DNA of 16,774 nucleotides from Dethiosulfatibacter sp. GTDB taxonomy: Bacteria > Bacillota_A > Clostridia > Tissierellales > Dethiosulfatibacteraceae. The notes beneath the pieces were generated by a model, which did no database searches, had not been told where the DNA came from, and worked only from the letters and a program-made list of their open reading frames with translations. Shown here one piece after another: positions 6,289-13,696 of this stretch; position 1 is the stretch's first letter, and each line of letters begins with the position of its first letter. A program made the position numbers and the translations under genes. Where the stretch lies: the NCBI GenBank assembly GCA_019084435.1, contig JAHRFV010000114.1:1-16774 (forward strand), given 5' to 3'.

Positions 6289-7747
6289 TCTTGTCTCTCC
6301 TTTTTCGCTCTATGTTCCATAAACAGAGAGTGGCATATGCCCTGTAAGGTCTCCATTTTTCTGCTATCTGCAATACATCTTTTTTTGAAAGCTTCTTATC
6401 ATTGACTCTTAAAGCATTAATCACGCCCAAATCAGTGGAAGGAAAACAGTCTGCCATTCCCAAACCTCTCATAGCGACATAATCTACTGTCCAATCTCCA
6501 ATGCCTTTAATCGTCGATAAATCATTTTTAAATGCATCAAATGATTGATTTTTGCTTAAACTGATGCTTTTTTCGATAATACTATCCACAACTGTTTTCA
6601 ACGTATTTTGGCGTGACTTTGTAATGCCCAATTCTTCGAGATTCAATCTTTGCAGTTCCTCAGGATAAGGGAAAAAATACTCGAGTCCTGCAGGAAAACT
6701 GGCTTCACATTTGATTGAAGCTTTCTCTGCAATCCTTCCAGCTAAAGTCGTGGCAGCCTTGACACTAATTTGTTGCCCGAGAATTGCTCTTATAATAAAT
6801 TCAAAAGTGTCAAAAGCAAGTGGCAACCTTGGGACTTCTCCATTATCCATCCCCAGTGACAGTATCGGGTCATCCTTGAATTTTTCTTTAATCACAGATA
6901 GATCCCTGTCCAGATCAAACATTTTTCGAACTTTATTGCATACAACCATGTAACATCGAATATCATTGCTGACAATTCTTAGCTCCAGTGCTGATTTCTC
7001 AGGGTTATTGCATACCTCAAAATAACCCATCGCATCATTTGCCCTGAATGTTCTGCTATAACTGCCTTCTTTTATCACTTCCACACCATTTATTGCTCTA
7101 TCTTGCATAAATAGGAGCATTTGTTTGAAATCTAGGTGTCCTTCATAAGGCAATAACAATAACGCTTCTTTTTGATCGCCAGCGTCTTTGTAAGTTGCTT
7201 TTCTCATTCCAGAGGGCGATATTCCAAAAGTCTCCTTGAAAACATCATTAAATTGCCTGATTGAACCAAAACCCGCAATAAATGCAATTTCTGTCATCAA
7301 CAAGTCTGAAAAAAGGAGCAGTCTTTTACTGAAAATTGCTTTATGATACCTTGCAATCTTGACTGGTGGTATCCCTAAATTGTAGTTGAACAGTTTTCTT
7401 AAGTGCCTGTCCGATATGAAAAGTTCCTTGGCCAGATCATGAATGCTATGATAACTCAAGTAACCGTCATATATCATCTCCAAGGCGGTATTGACCGTCT
7501 CAGCACCATCCAAATTACTGTTGAAGTATTCGACATTTATATCAGGTCTACATCTCATACAGGGTCTAAAGCCTGTTTCAAGCGCTTTGAACACCGTATC
7601 AAAGTAAAGTACATTTTCTTCCTTTGCGATAGGCGATGGACAGGAAGGCCTGCAGAATACATTGGTAGTTCTCACACCAAAGAAAAACTTTCCATCAAAG
7701 CTTTTATCCTTGGTCACTCTTGCTATCCGGTATCCTTCTTTATTCAT
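6269..7747 (-). CDS. Ada-type methyl sensor/AraC regulator fused to AlkA 3-methyladenine glycosylase
   Basis: The protein has 492 residues. Residues 1-75 are the Ada N-terminal zinc domain with Cys32, Cys36, Cys63 and Cys66 (FCRPSC, CMRC). By homology, Cys32 takes methyl groups from DNA phosphotriesters and switches the protein to an activator. Residues 83-185 are an AraC-type double helix-turn-helix (FISDRHLRKLF, IAFIAGFGSIRQFNDVFKE). Residues 200-490 are AlkA: FEFIIRAILGQQISVKAA, hairpin IKGIGDWTVDY (413-423) and catalytic Asp439 in PSTD. Thus one polypeptide senses methylation, activates transcription and excises alkylated bases. The Ogt domain of enteric Ada is absent here and supplied by the next gene. 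ATG 7745-7747 follows CTGGAGGATTCG. A comparable AdaA-AlkA fusion next to ogt is known in mycobacteria. The operon is probably self-activated. Confidence 0.95.
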   Translation of the reverse strand: MNKEGYRIARVTKDKSFDGKFFFGVRTTNVFCRPSCPSPIAKEENVLYFDTVFKALETGFRPCMRCRPDINVEYFNSNLDGAETVNTALEMIYDGYLSYHSIHDLAKELFISDRHLRKLFNYNLGIPPVKIARYHKAIFSKRLLLFSDLLMTEIAFIAGFGSIRQFNDVFKETFGISPSGMRKATYKDAGDQKEALLLLPYEGHLDFKQMLLFMQDRAINGVEVIKEGSYSRTFRANDAMGYFEVCNNPEKSALELRIVSNDIRCYMVVCNKVRKMFDLDRDLSVIKEKFKDDPILSLGMDNGEVPRLPLAFDTFEFIIRAILGQQISVKAATTLAGRIAEKASIKCEASFPAGLEYFFPYPEELQRLNLEELGITKSRQNTLKTVVDSIIEKSISLSKNQSFDAFKNDLSTIKGIGDWTVDYVAMRGLGMADCFPSTDLGVINALRVNDKKLSKKDVLQIAEKWRPYRAYATLCLWNIERKRRDKNVLYKI

Positions 7748-7779
7748 CGAATCCTCCAGGTTATTATAAACCCATTTTT

Positions 7780-7807
7780 ATCATACTTATAGCATAGATG
7801 AATCCAA
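7780..7807 (-). promoter_or_regulatory. Candidate promoter of the alkylation-repair operon
   Basis: On the minus strand, TTGGAT (7802-7807), a 16-base spacer and TATGAT (7780-7785) lie about 33 bases before the start codon. The match is moderate, as expected if methylated Ada is needed for strong expression. I could not assign an Ada box. Confidence 0.4.
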
Positions 7808-7843
7808 CAATTATAACAAGCGGTTTTCGGATATCGTACTCAA

Positions 7844-7878
7844 CAAGACAAAAGAACCGTCACTTTGTGCGGTTCTTT
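7844..7878 (-). terminator. Terminator of hydrolase operon; GGTTCTTTTGT element copy 3
   Basis: AAAGAACCG (7851-7859) and CGGTTCTTT (7870-7878) form a perfect 9-base stem, with a further CAC/GTG inside past one bulged base. On the minus strand it is followed by TTTTGTC, fitting a terminator for the gene that ends at 7927. The minus strand reads GTGACGGTTCTTTTGTCTTG, matching the other two copies of the element. Confidence 0.75.
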
Positions 7879-7926
7879 ATCGGTCGTCAGTTATTCTTAA
7901 TTTAAAGAGTTGTTCCGTATATTAGT

Positions 7927-8925
7927 TCACTCGTTTTGACTTAAAAATGCATTAGTCATCTTAAAGATTTCGTCAACATGCGTTTGATAAACAAAATGTG
8001 TTGAATCCACAACGGTATGAGCTACTTGGTTTCCAAGCGCACTCAGATGTTTGTTTTGATACCCCATGCCATCGTCCTTGTCTTTTTTCGCCATTGCTTC
8101 TACTGATTGTTTTGAGATGATTTTTAGCACAGGAATACCCTCTGGAAATACTAGGCTATTCACTTCATTTATATTATCTATCAACAACATGGACTGATCA
8201 ATTAATGTATCATTAAGGACATGATATGTAAAAATCTTATAATCTTTTATTTCCTTTTCTGTATAACCATTCTCAACCAATTTCGTATCAGGTACCAATC
8301 CAGCAGTAATTCTGGTAAATCCAGTAGCTTGCTGTATTTTTCCTATTGAATACAGTACGCTCATATAACCCGGATTTTTACCGGTAATAGCTGTTGAAGT
8401 TGTATCCAACATGATGATTGATGATACTTCTTCTGGGTGCTTGATTGCATAATACTCAGAATAAACACCGGAGGCTGAATGTGGCATTAAAATATAAGGT
8501 GGCTTGTATCCTGCCTGATCAAGTGCTGTTCTTATCTCATTCATATAATTCTCATTTGTTCTGGGTTCATCAGTCTCATCACTGAATCCTATTCCAAAAT
8601 ATTCAATGGTGACTACCTTGTATGATTCACTCAACTTCCTCATTAGCGGTCCAAAATCTGCAGATGGCAATGAAACGCCGAATCCCGGAAGCAGGACAAT
8701 GGTTTTTTCTCCACTCCCCATTGAATAGACATGCATTTTGCTACCATTCACTTCCACTAACTGACCATAAGGTTCCATTGAATCTAATTCATTTCTAAAT
8801 AATGTTTTATTGATGATCAATCCCAGAATATTAGCACCAACTATTAAACATAAGATAATTAAAGCGATTCTCATAAGTTTTTTTCCCCTTTTTTGTTTCT
8901 TTACTGTTGCTTTATTGAGTTTCAT
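7927..8925 (-). CDS. Membrane-anchored alpha/beta hydrolase
   Basis: The protein has 332 residues. A basic N-terminus (KKQKRGKK) precedes one membrane helix at about 19-40, so the catalytic domain is probably outside the membrane as a signal-anchor protein. The alpha/beta hydrolase core shows the oxyanion segment LLPGFG (78-83), nucleophile Ser150 in PHSASG (the first Gly of the usual GxSxG is Pro) and a terminal His310 in DSTHF. The acid residue is not certain. The substrate is unknown; similar proteins are annotated as lipases, esterases or proline iminopeptidase-like. The start forms an ATGA overlap with the winged-helix regulator gene, so expression is coupled. A hairpin terminator follows at 7851-7878. 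Confidence 0.9.
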   Translation of the reverse strand: MKLNKATVKKQKRGKKLMRIALIILCLIVGANILGLIINKTLFRNELDSMEPYGQLVEVNGSKMHVYSMGSGEKTIVLLPGFGVSLPSADFGPLMRKLSESYKVVTIEYFGIGFSDETDEPRTNENYMNEIRTALDQAGYKPPYILMPHSASGVYSEYYAIKHPEEVSSIIMLDTTSTAITGKNPGYMSVLYSIGKIQQATGFTRITAGLVPDTKLVENGYTEKEIKDYKIFTYHVLNDTLIDQSMLLIDNINEVNSLVFPEGIPVLKIISKQSVEAMAKKDKDDGMGYQNKHLSALGNQVAHTVVDSTHFVYQTHVDEIFKMTNAFLSQNE

Positions 8926-9455
8926 TTATTTTTTCCTTTCCTTTCATCATTAGATGGTGATGATATGAACGATATACTTCTTTGCTTTCTTTTTCCATCA
9001 GGTGCATTGTTTATATGTTTTTTTAACAATTCACTTAATTGAAATAGAAACTCGTCGAATTCTTCGTCACTTAGTAAAAGTCCTGAATTGCTTAAAAATA
9101 TCTTATCCGCTCCAGGGTTTACATCGGGATTACTGAAGTATTCAGCAAAATCTCCATAGATTTTCATGAGAAATCCAAAAGCATTTTGGAGTGCATTCTC
9201 TGTAGTATTGATATCAGAAATAGCTTTTATATTTAATGCATAGGTTCTCTCTACTGATCCTCTTACCCTGGTCTCGTCGACAACTGTTATGACATGGCTT
9301 TCTGTCAGTATCTTCAAGTGCCTGTATAGTGTTGTCCTTGGGACATCTGTCATTAAGGAAGCTATTTCACCAGCTGTTGCTGTTTCATGACTTGCAACAA
9401 ACTGAAGTATTCTGCTTCTTATGGGATTGAGTAAAACTTGATTTATATCTTTCAT
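8922..9455 (-). CDS. ArsR-like winged-helix transcriptional regulator
   Basis: The protein has 177 residues. An N-terminal winged helix-turn-helix (about 4-72) reads LLNPIRSRILQFVASHETATAGEIASLM and then the recognition helix PRTTLYRHLKIL. This is the pattern of ArsR-like/HTH_20 regulators that sense ligands through the C-terminal part. Residues 80-150 are helical and probably hold the dimer and effector site. The tail (152-177) is basic and disordered. The metal-binding Cys of classical ArsR is absent. ATG 9453-9455 has AAAGGAGTTAATC. It leads a two-gene operon with the hydrolase. The palindrome in its promoter is the likely operator, so autorepression is inferred. Confidence 0.9.
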   Translation of the reverse strand: MKDINQVLLNPIRSRILQFVASHETATAGEIASLMTDVPRTTLYRHLKILTESHVITVVDETRVRGSVERTYALNIKAISDINTTENALQNAFGFLMKIYGDFAEYFSNPDVNPGADKIFLSNSGLLLSDEEFDEFLFQLSELLKKHINNAPDGKRKQRSISFISSPSNDERKGKNK

Positions 9456-9484
9456 GATTAACTCCTTTACTTGTTCTATAATTG

Positions 9485-9513
9485 ATTATATTTCCATTTA
9501 TGGAAATAGTCAA
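9485..9513 (-). promoter_or_regulatory. Strong promoter of regulator-hydrolase operon
   Basis: On the minus strand, TTGACT (9508-9513), a 17-base spacer and a perfect TATAAT (9485-9490) lie about 25-30 bases before the start codon. The spacer is occupied by a palindrome. Confidence 0.85.
9489..9508. promoter_or_regulatory. Palindromic operator inside the promoter spacer
   Basis: TATTTCCA-TTTA-TGGAAATA is a perfect 8-4-8 inverted repeat (9489-9508) spanning the interval between -35 and -10 of the regulator operon. A dimeric repressor bound there would block polymerase. The winged-helix protein encoded just downstream is the obvious candidate. Confidence 0.75.
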
Positions 9514-9542
9514 GAAGTATTTTTTTATTTTTTAAAAAATAA

Positions 9543-9566
9543 AACCTCTTGCTTCAACAAGAGGTT
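9543..9566 (-). terminator. Rho-independent terminator of blaI-blaR1-like operon
   Basis: AACCTCTTG (9543-9551) and CAAGAGGTT (9558-9566) form a perfect 9-base stem with the 6-base loop CTTCAA. On the minus strand it is followed by TTTTATTTTTT. It lies 27 bases after the end of the M56 protein gene. Confidence 0.88.
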
Positions 9567-9593
9567 AATTAAATTTATATCCTGTTTGGTTCC

Positions 9594-11639
9594 TTATAAA
9601 TCTATCGATATTTTTCCACTTTCATATATCTCTTTTATCCTGTCATACGGAAATGCTTCATCTATCGATCGGAACGTTTGAATCTCGCCATTTAGCCAGA
9701 ATACGCCATTCTTATCAACAGAAAGACTTGCCACCGAATGTCCATCCATTTGGTAATTAATTAACAGCATCGATGCAATATCAATCTCTACCTCAACTGG
9801 CTCTAAATCCAGATCATTGTAAATACCCACTAATTCTGCCACTATTTCTTCATCAGTTTCAAACAAAGCATAACTCATGAAGCTAAAGAATATTGATATT
9901 TCATCCGCTACAAGATTTTTGGTTGGCATCTGATAGATAACAAACAATCCTTCATCATTTTGATCAATCACAAGAGAAATATCATTACCTTTAGAGAAAT
10001 TACTGGCATAGCTTTTCTCAGCCAATAAGTTGCTGTCCTTATCTAATGCTTTCATGGTGAACTCAAGATTGTTAGAGTATGGCATTTCAAAGGAAAAGGT
10101 GTCGCCAATTCCAAGGAGCGTATTATCAGCATACATTGTTCCAGTAGTGTTGTTTTTTGTATTAATTTCTACAGTCTTAATTGAATCTTTGGTTTTATTG
10201 GTCACATGTATAAAGGGTTTCCCATATTGCATCACTCTCTTAAGCTCACCGGACTCGGGTCTGAACAAATCAACCCTCCATTTGCCTTCAACTTCTTTCA
10301 TAACCAGAACACCAATTAATTGTATCGCTTCTTCATCACCTCTGTTGGTAACAACCTTGGCAGTAATATTGTAATGAAAAGTCACATTATTGTTTTCTGC
10401 CTCACTTTTACCGCTTAAACTGACTGAATCAACTTTCAATGTGCTACCATATTGTAGTGCTGCTATCTCTCCCTCAAGAATAACCCTGTTGGATGCAGAA
10501 TCCGTTAATCCCTTCTCGGTCATCAACTCACCGTATTTAGCCGTCAATGCATCCTGAAATCCTGGGATTTCTGTTAATCCGCTTCCATTACTGTCAGTTG
10601 ATCGATCAATATCAGGAGCAAAAAGCAATTCAGCTATATCAGGATCGTCCACAGTGTAATATGTCAGCAAGAACTTCTCTGCTCTTGCTTCAGGTGTGTT
10701 AGTATTGAAAGGGTTGGATAGAAGACCTATCGTCAAAACAGCCACTATAAGCAAAGCAACAGCACCTGCCCAAAATCCAGGCTTTCTATAATTGATAATG
10801 TTTTTTACTCTAGAGGTGGTATTGCTCTCTCCAAACGCCAATGGAATCAGCAAACCACTTCTGTTTGCTGAAAGAGATAGCATAGTAGAGGAATAATTAG
10901 CTCTGATATCAGATGAAGACTTTTTAATGACACTTTCGTCGCATGACATCTCCATATCCTTTACCATCAGGAAATAACTAAGCCAGACTATGGGATTAAA
11001 CCAATGCAAGACTAAAGCTAGAAAGGCTGCAGGCTTAATCCAGTGGTCGTGTCTCTTAATGTGAATCTGCTCATGGCTGATAACGACATCCCTTTCTTTC
11101 TCTTTCATTCCCAGCGGTAAGTATATTTTAGGTTTGATAACGCCTATCACAAATGGTGTTTTAACTTGATCTGTTTCATATACGCCTTCTTTAAGCAGAG
11201 TGGCAAATTGTACCCTATATCTGATTTTGACATACGAATAGATAGCATAGAGTATAAGGAAAGACATGCCTACAAACCAAACAGCTGCTAAGACACCCAT
11301 AATAATCTGCATTGGGTTGACGCTAGCAATGACAGTTGGTGCTGGCAGGATCTGATTGACAACTCTATCGATAGTCTCTATTTCAGTGGCAATATTTGGC
11401 TTGGACATCATGCCAATATTGGAAGGGACATAATCCTGACTAGGTTTTATTCGGGTCAGTAGGCTGAATGGACTACTGAAAGAAAAAGGACTTACCAATC
11501 TAAAAAAAACAACAGACCATAATCCATAAGAATAAATCTTTGAAGCTTGTCTAAGAAAAACTCTGGCAATTATAACAAAAACGGCAACGTAAGTTGCAGT
11601 GATGCTCATGTTTAACACCTTGATGAATAGCTCCGTCAT
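9594..11639 (-). CDS. BlaR1/MecR1-family M56 sensor metalloprotease with non-PBP extracytoplasmic region
   Basis: The protein has 681 residues. The N-terminal part (1-310) is the membrane zinc protease of the M56 family: helices at about 10-28, 36-52, 111-135, 202-225 and 290-307, and a cytosolic metal site HEQIH (His189, Glu190, His193) with nearby Glu230/Glu235 in EMSCDE. Residues 311-681 should lie outside the cell. They lack penicillin-binding motifs such as STYK. I see three possible blocks: an NTF2-like stretch (about 317-465, AEKFLLTYYTV...GKWRVDLF), a beta-rich stretch (about 475-570) and a final alpha/beta block (about 578-681). By family logic, ligand binding triggers the protease to inactivate the BlaI partner. 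The start overlaps blaI as ATGA. The signal is unknown and may not be a beta-lactam. Confidence 0.9.
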   Translation of the reverse strand: MTELFIKVLNMSITATYVAVFVIIARVFLRQASKIYSYGLWSVVFFRLVSPFSFSSPFSLLTRIKPSQDYVPSNIGMMSKPNIATEIETIDRVVNQILPAPTVIASVNPMQIIMGVLAAVWFVGMSFLILYAIYSYVKIRYRVQFATLLKEGVYETDQVKTPFVIGVIKPKIYLPLGMKEKERDVVISHEQIHIKRHDHWIKPAAFLALVLHWFNPIVWLSYFLMVKDMEMSCDESVIKKSSSDIRANYSSTMLSLSANRSGLLIPLAFGESNTTSRVKNIINYRKPGFWAGAVALLIVAVLTIGLLSNPFNTNTPEARAEKFLLTYYTVDDPDIAELLFAPDIDRSTDSNGSGLTEIPGFQDALTAKYGELMTEKGLTDSASNRVILEGEIAALQYGSTLKVDSVSLSGKSEAENNNVTFHYNITAKVVTNRGDEEAIQLIGVLVMKEVEGKWRVDLFRPESGELKRVMQYGKPFIHVTNKTKDSIKTVEINTKNNTTGTMYADNTLLGIGDTFSFEMPYSNNLEFTMKALDKDSNLLAEKSYASNFSKGNDISLVIDQNDEGLFVIYQMPTKNLVADEISIFFSFMSYALFETDEEIVAELVGIYNDLDLEPVEVEIDIASMLLINYQMDGHSVASLSVDKNGVFWLNGEIQTFRSIDEAFPYDRIKEIYESGKISIDL

Positions 11640-11995
11640 TTTATTGCCTCCTCTATAATCCGCTTGAGTTCAGAGGCTTCTTTCTCAGTGATTTTCTTGT
11701 TATCCAAGAAAGCTGACAGAAATGTTGGCAAAGAGCCATCGAAGTTCTTCTCAATTATCTGTTCACTCTCATACTTTTGAACCTGCTCACGTTTCACTAT
11801 CGCGGTGACAGTGGCGTTTTCGTTTACAATCAACTCTTTCTCAGCAAGTTTTCTAATCATCGTATAGGTGGTAGGCTTTTTCCAACCCAGCAACGACGAG
11901 GAAATCCTGGAAAGTTCTGTTGAATTGACAGGTTCATTCTCCCATATAATGCACATAAACTTATACTCTGCATCAAACAGTTTGTGTTTTTCCAT
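11636..11995 (-). CDS. BlaI/MecI-family repressor
   Basis: The protein has 119 residues. The winged-helix domain (about 5-75) has the family landmarks LFDAEYKFMCIIWENEP, a helix-turn-helix around 25-50 and LGWKKPTTYTMIRKLAEKELI. The C-terminal dimer region (80-119) contains SLPTFLSAFLDNKKIT, the zone where family members are cleaved or inactivated on signalling. Length is typical. ATG 11993-11995 has AAGGAGGATATT. Two matching palindromes lie directly upstream, and the M56 protease gene follows with an ATGA overlap. This is the standard repressor-sensor pair and it is inferred to be autoregulated. No beta-lactamase or PBP gene is next to it, so other targets must be elsewhere or the pair controls something else. 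Confidence 0.95.
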   Translation of the reverse strand: MEKHKLFDAEYKFMCIIWENEPVNSTELSRISSSLLGWKKPTTYTMIRKLAEKELIVNENATVTAIVKREQVQKYESEQIIEKNFDGSLPTFLSAFLDNKKITEKEASELKRIIEEAIK

Positions 11996-12007
11996 AATAT
12001 CCTCCTT

Positions 12008-12027
12008 AGGTTTATCGCAGTAAACCT
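12008..12027. promoter_or_regulatory. BlaI-type operator 1
   Basis: AGGTTTA-TCGCAG-TAAACCT is a perfect 7-6-7 palindrome. It sits between the -10 box and the ribosome site of the repressor gene, a roadblock position. It shares its half-site with operator 2. Confidence 0.75.
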
Positions 12028-12036
12028 TATTTTAAC

Positions 12037-12056
12037 AAGTTTACTCCAATAAACCT
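12037..12056. promoter_or_regulatory. BlaI-type operator 2
   Basis: AAGTTTA-CTCCAA-TAAACCT is a 7-6-7 palindrome with one mismatch. It covers the -10 box and most of the spacer. Its centre is 29 bases from the centre of operator 1, about three helical turns, so two repressor dimers would bind on the same DNA face. Confidence 0.72.
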
Positions 12057-12066
12057 TCTCTGTCAA
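12038..12066 (-). promoter_or_regulatory. Promoter of blaI-blaR1-like operon
   Basis: On the minus strand, a perfect TTGACA (12061-12066), a 17-base spacer and TAAACT (12038-12043) precede the repressor gene. It overlaps operator 2. Confidence 0.75.
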
Positions 12067-12135
12067 GATATTTACTCATCAGTCCATCAACAAGGTCGAA
12101 TAAAAGAACGATTCGTCAAGGCTCTTCATTTTTTC

Positions 12136-12165
12136 GTTAGGGCATATAATCATCATACCCCTAAC
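12136..12165. promoter_or_regulatory. Inverted repeat upstream of diguanylate cyclase promoter
   Basis: GTTAGGG (12136-12142) and CCCTAAC (12159-12165) are perfect complements separated by 16 bases. They end just upstream of the -35 at 12173. This is the position of an activator site. It lacks a T-run and serves no upstream plus-strand gene, so a terminator is unlikely. Confidence 0.3.
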
Positions 12166-12172
12166 AATCAAC

Positions 12173-12201
12173 TTTACTATAGGTTTTAGATATACTATAA
12201 T
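12173..12201 (+). promoter_or_regulatory. Promoter of diguanylate cyclase gene
   Basis: TTTACT (12173-12178), a 17-base spacer and a perfect TATAAT (12196-12201) lie 30 bases before the start codon. Confidence 0.65.
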
Positions 12202-12231
12202 ACTATCAGTACAAATTTTAAAGGAGTTCAA

Positions 12232-13365
12232 ATGGGTATTGTCAGCAATCTGATTTTTAATAGTTATTCGATTCTTCTGATTTTAATACTTCAGTTTTAT
12301 TCTGTCAGAAGGTTTAAAAGAAGAGCTCTTAAACATCAACTATATCTTTATATGACACAATTAACAATTTTCATGTTAATCATCGATGTTTTATCTAGGC
12401 TCGATGGCAAACCAGATACTTTCTATCCGGTAATCAATCATTTCAGTAATTTTCTGTTTTTTTTATTGAATCCAGTCTTGCCTGCCTTATGGTTGTTATA
12501 TGTTCACAACCAGATATTTTTTACTGATAAAAAGACAAAAAAAACGCTATTCCTTATTATAGCAGTATTTTTAGTACATGCCTCAATGGTTGTAGCTAAC
12601 GAGTTTTATGGATTCTTTTATTATATAGATATTGGCAACATATACTATAGGGGTCCTCTTTATATACTATCTTTTGCGAGTACATTTTTTTTGCTGACGG
12701 CTACCTATACACTATTAATATTGAATCGCAAACAGATAGAAAAGAGATACTATTTCGCTCTGTTGTTTTTTGCCATCCCACCAATTATTGGTACCCTTAT
12801 GCAGATTTTTATCTATGGCATTCCCTTTGCATTAAATGGCGTTGTATTTTCACTTTTGATAGTGCTCTTGTATATTCAAGATGATGGAATGAATACTGAT
12901 TTTCTGACTGGTATAGCAAACCGCATGCGATTTGAGGATATTCTAAACGCAAAAGTTGAGAACTGTCATGAGAACGGTGCTTTTTCTTTGATTCTATTGG
13001 ATTTAGACAATTTCAAACAGATAAATGATGCTTTTGGACATGAAATGGGTGACAATGCATTGAAAGCAGTAACAAAAATGCTAACACTTAGTGTTCGATC
13101 AAATGATTTCATCGCTCGCTTTGGTGGTGATGAGTTCTGTATCGTTACAGACATCTCAAATAGTAGCGACTTGGAATCTGCCATTGATAGAATCAACCAA
13201 CACACCCAAGAGTTCAATCTATCAAGTAATTTCCCTTTCAAAATTAGCTTTAGTATAGGTTCTGCAGTTTATGAATGCTCTAGTCTTATGACTTCTGACG
13301 AGTTTCTAAAACAAGTCGATTTGCTGATGTACGAGAACAAAAAAAACAAACATCGCTCCCAATAA
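12232..13365 (+). CDS. Membrane GGDEF diguanylate cyclase
   Basis: The protein has 377 residues. The N-terminal half (about 5-215) has seven or so membrane helices (about 8-24, 40-56, 70-92, 104-123, 142-165, 173-194, 199-215), resembling the 7TM input domains found on clostridial kinases and cyclases. After a short linker the GGDEF domain starts at DFLTGIANRMRFE (223-235). It has metal-binding Asp257 in LLDLDNFK and an intact GGDEF active-site motif at 298-302. An RxxD product-inhibition site (Arg289, Asp292) lies five residues upstream. It should make cyclic di-GMP from two GTP and be feedback-inhibited. ATG follows AAAGGAGTTCAA. It is monocistronic and divergent from the BlaI operon; the input signal is unknown. 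Confidence 0.95.
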   Translation: MGIVSNLIFNSYSILLILILQFYSVRRFKRRALKHQLYLYMTQLTIFMLIIDVLSRLDGKPDTFYPVINHFSNFLFFLLNPVLPALWLLYVHNQIFFTDKKTKKTLFLIIAVFLVHASMVVANEFYGFFYYIDIGNIYYRGPLYILSFASTFFLLTATYTLLILNRKQIEKRYYFALLFFAIPPIIGTLMQIFIYGIPFALNGVVFSLLIVLLYIQDDGMNTDFLTGIANRMRFEDILNAKVENCHENGAFSLILLDLDNFKQINDAFGHEMGDNALKAVTKMLTLSVRSNDFIARFGGDEFCIVTDISNSSDLESAIDRINQHTQEFNLSSNFPFKISFSIGSAVYECSSLMTSDEFLKQVDLLMYENKKNKHRSQ

Positions 13366-13412
13366 AATCCTAATTCGAGAGGACGTTTTTTTGCAGACAC
13401 TATGGAATTATC

Positions 13413-13664
13413 TTAATCTATGTTAAATTTCTTCAGTAAAATTATTAGCGATGTGTTGAGTAGCTTTTGCCCCATTAATTCCCTGAACCGCAATGTTTTC
13501 TCTTTCCCTTCGTTTCGCAACTTGGCTAGTTCTTCAGGTATAGATGTTTCACGATCTATAACATACTCGTAAAGATTCTCAAATTTCGCCAAAGATTCAG
13601 CAGCTTTTTGCAAGTCGATTATCTCGTATGTTCCTATTTCTGTTTTATGTGTTTGTCGCTCCAT
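13413..13664 (-). CDS. Small acidic/helical protein of unknown function
   Basis: The protein has 83 residues and no signal peptide or membrane segment. It is predicted to be largely helical: EIIDLQKAAESLAKFENLY (14-32), then IPEELAKLRNEGKEKTLRFRELMGQKLLNTSLIILLKKFNID to the end. It is supported as a real gene by AGGAG six to seven bases before the ATG and by its own promoter-like sequence (13697-13726). I do not recognise a family. The helical C-terminal half could be a dimerisation or partner-binding surface, but there is no evidence for a specific role. It follows the DUF502 gene on the same strand. Confidence 0.7.
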   Translation of the reverse strand: MERQTHKTEIGTYEIIDLQKAAESLAKFENLYEYVIDRETSIPEELAKLRNEGKEKTLRFRELMGQKLLNTSLIILLKKFNID

Positions 13665-13696
13665 CTCACTCTCCTAATATTGATTTTATTATTCAG

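Noticed and set aside
11857..12066. Minus-strand frame covering the blaI start
   Set aside because: It crosses the promoter and operators of the BlaI operon and is out of frame with the repressor.
12100..12131. AAAAGAAC...GTC string as a fourth copy of the GGTTCTTTTGT element
   Set aside because: Only the AAAAGAAC part agrees; the CCG core and the partner arm are missing.
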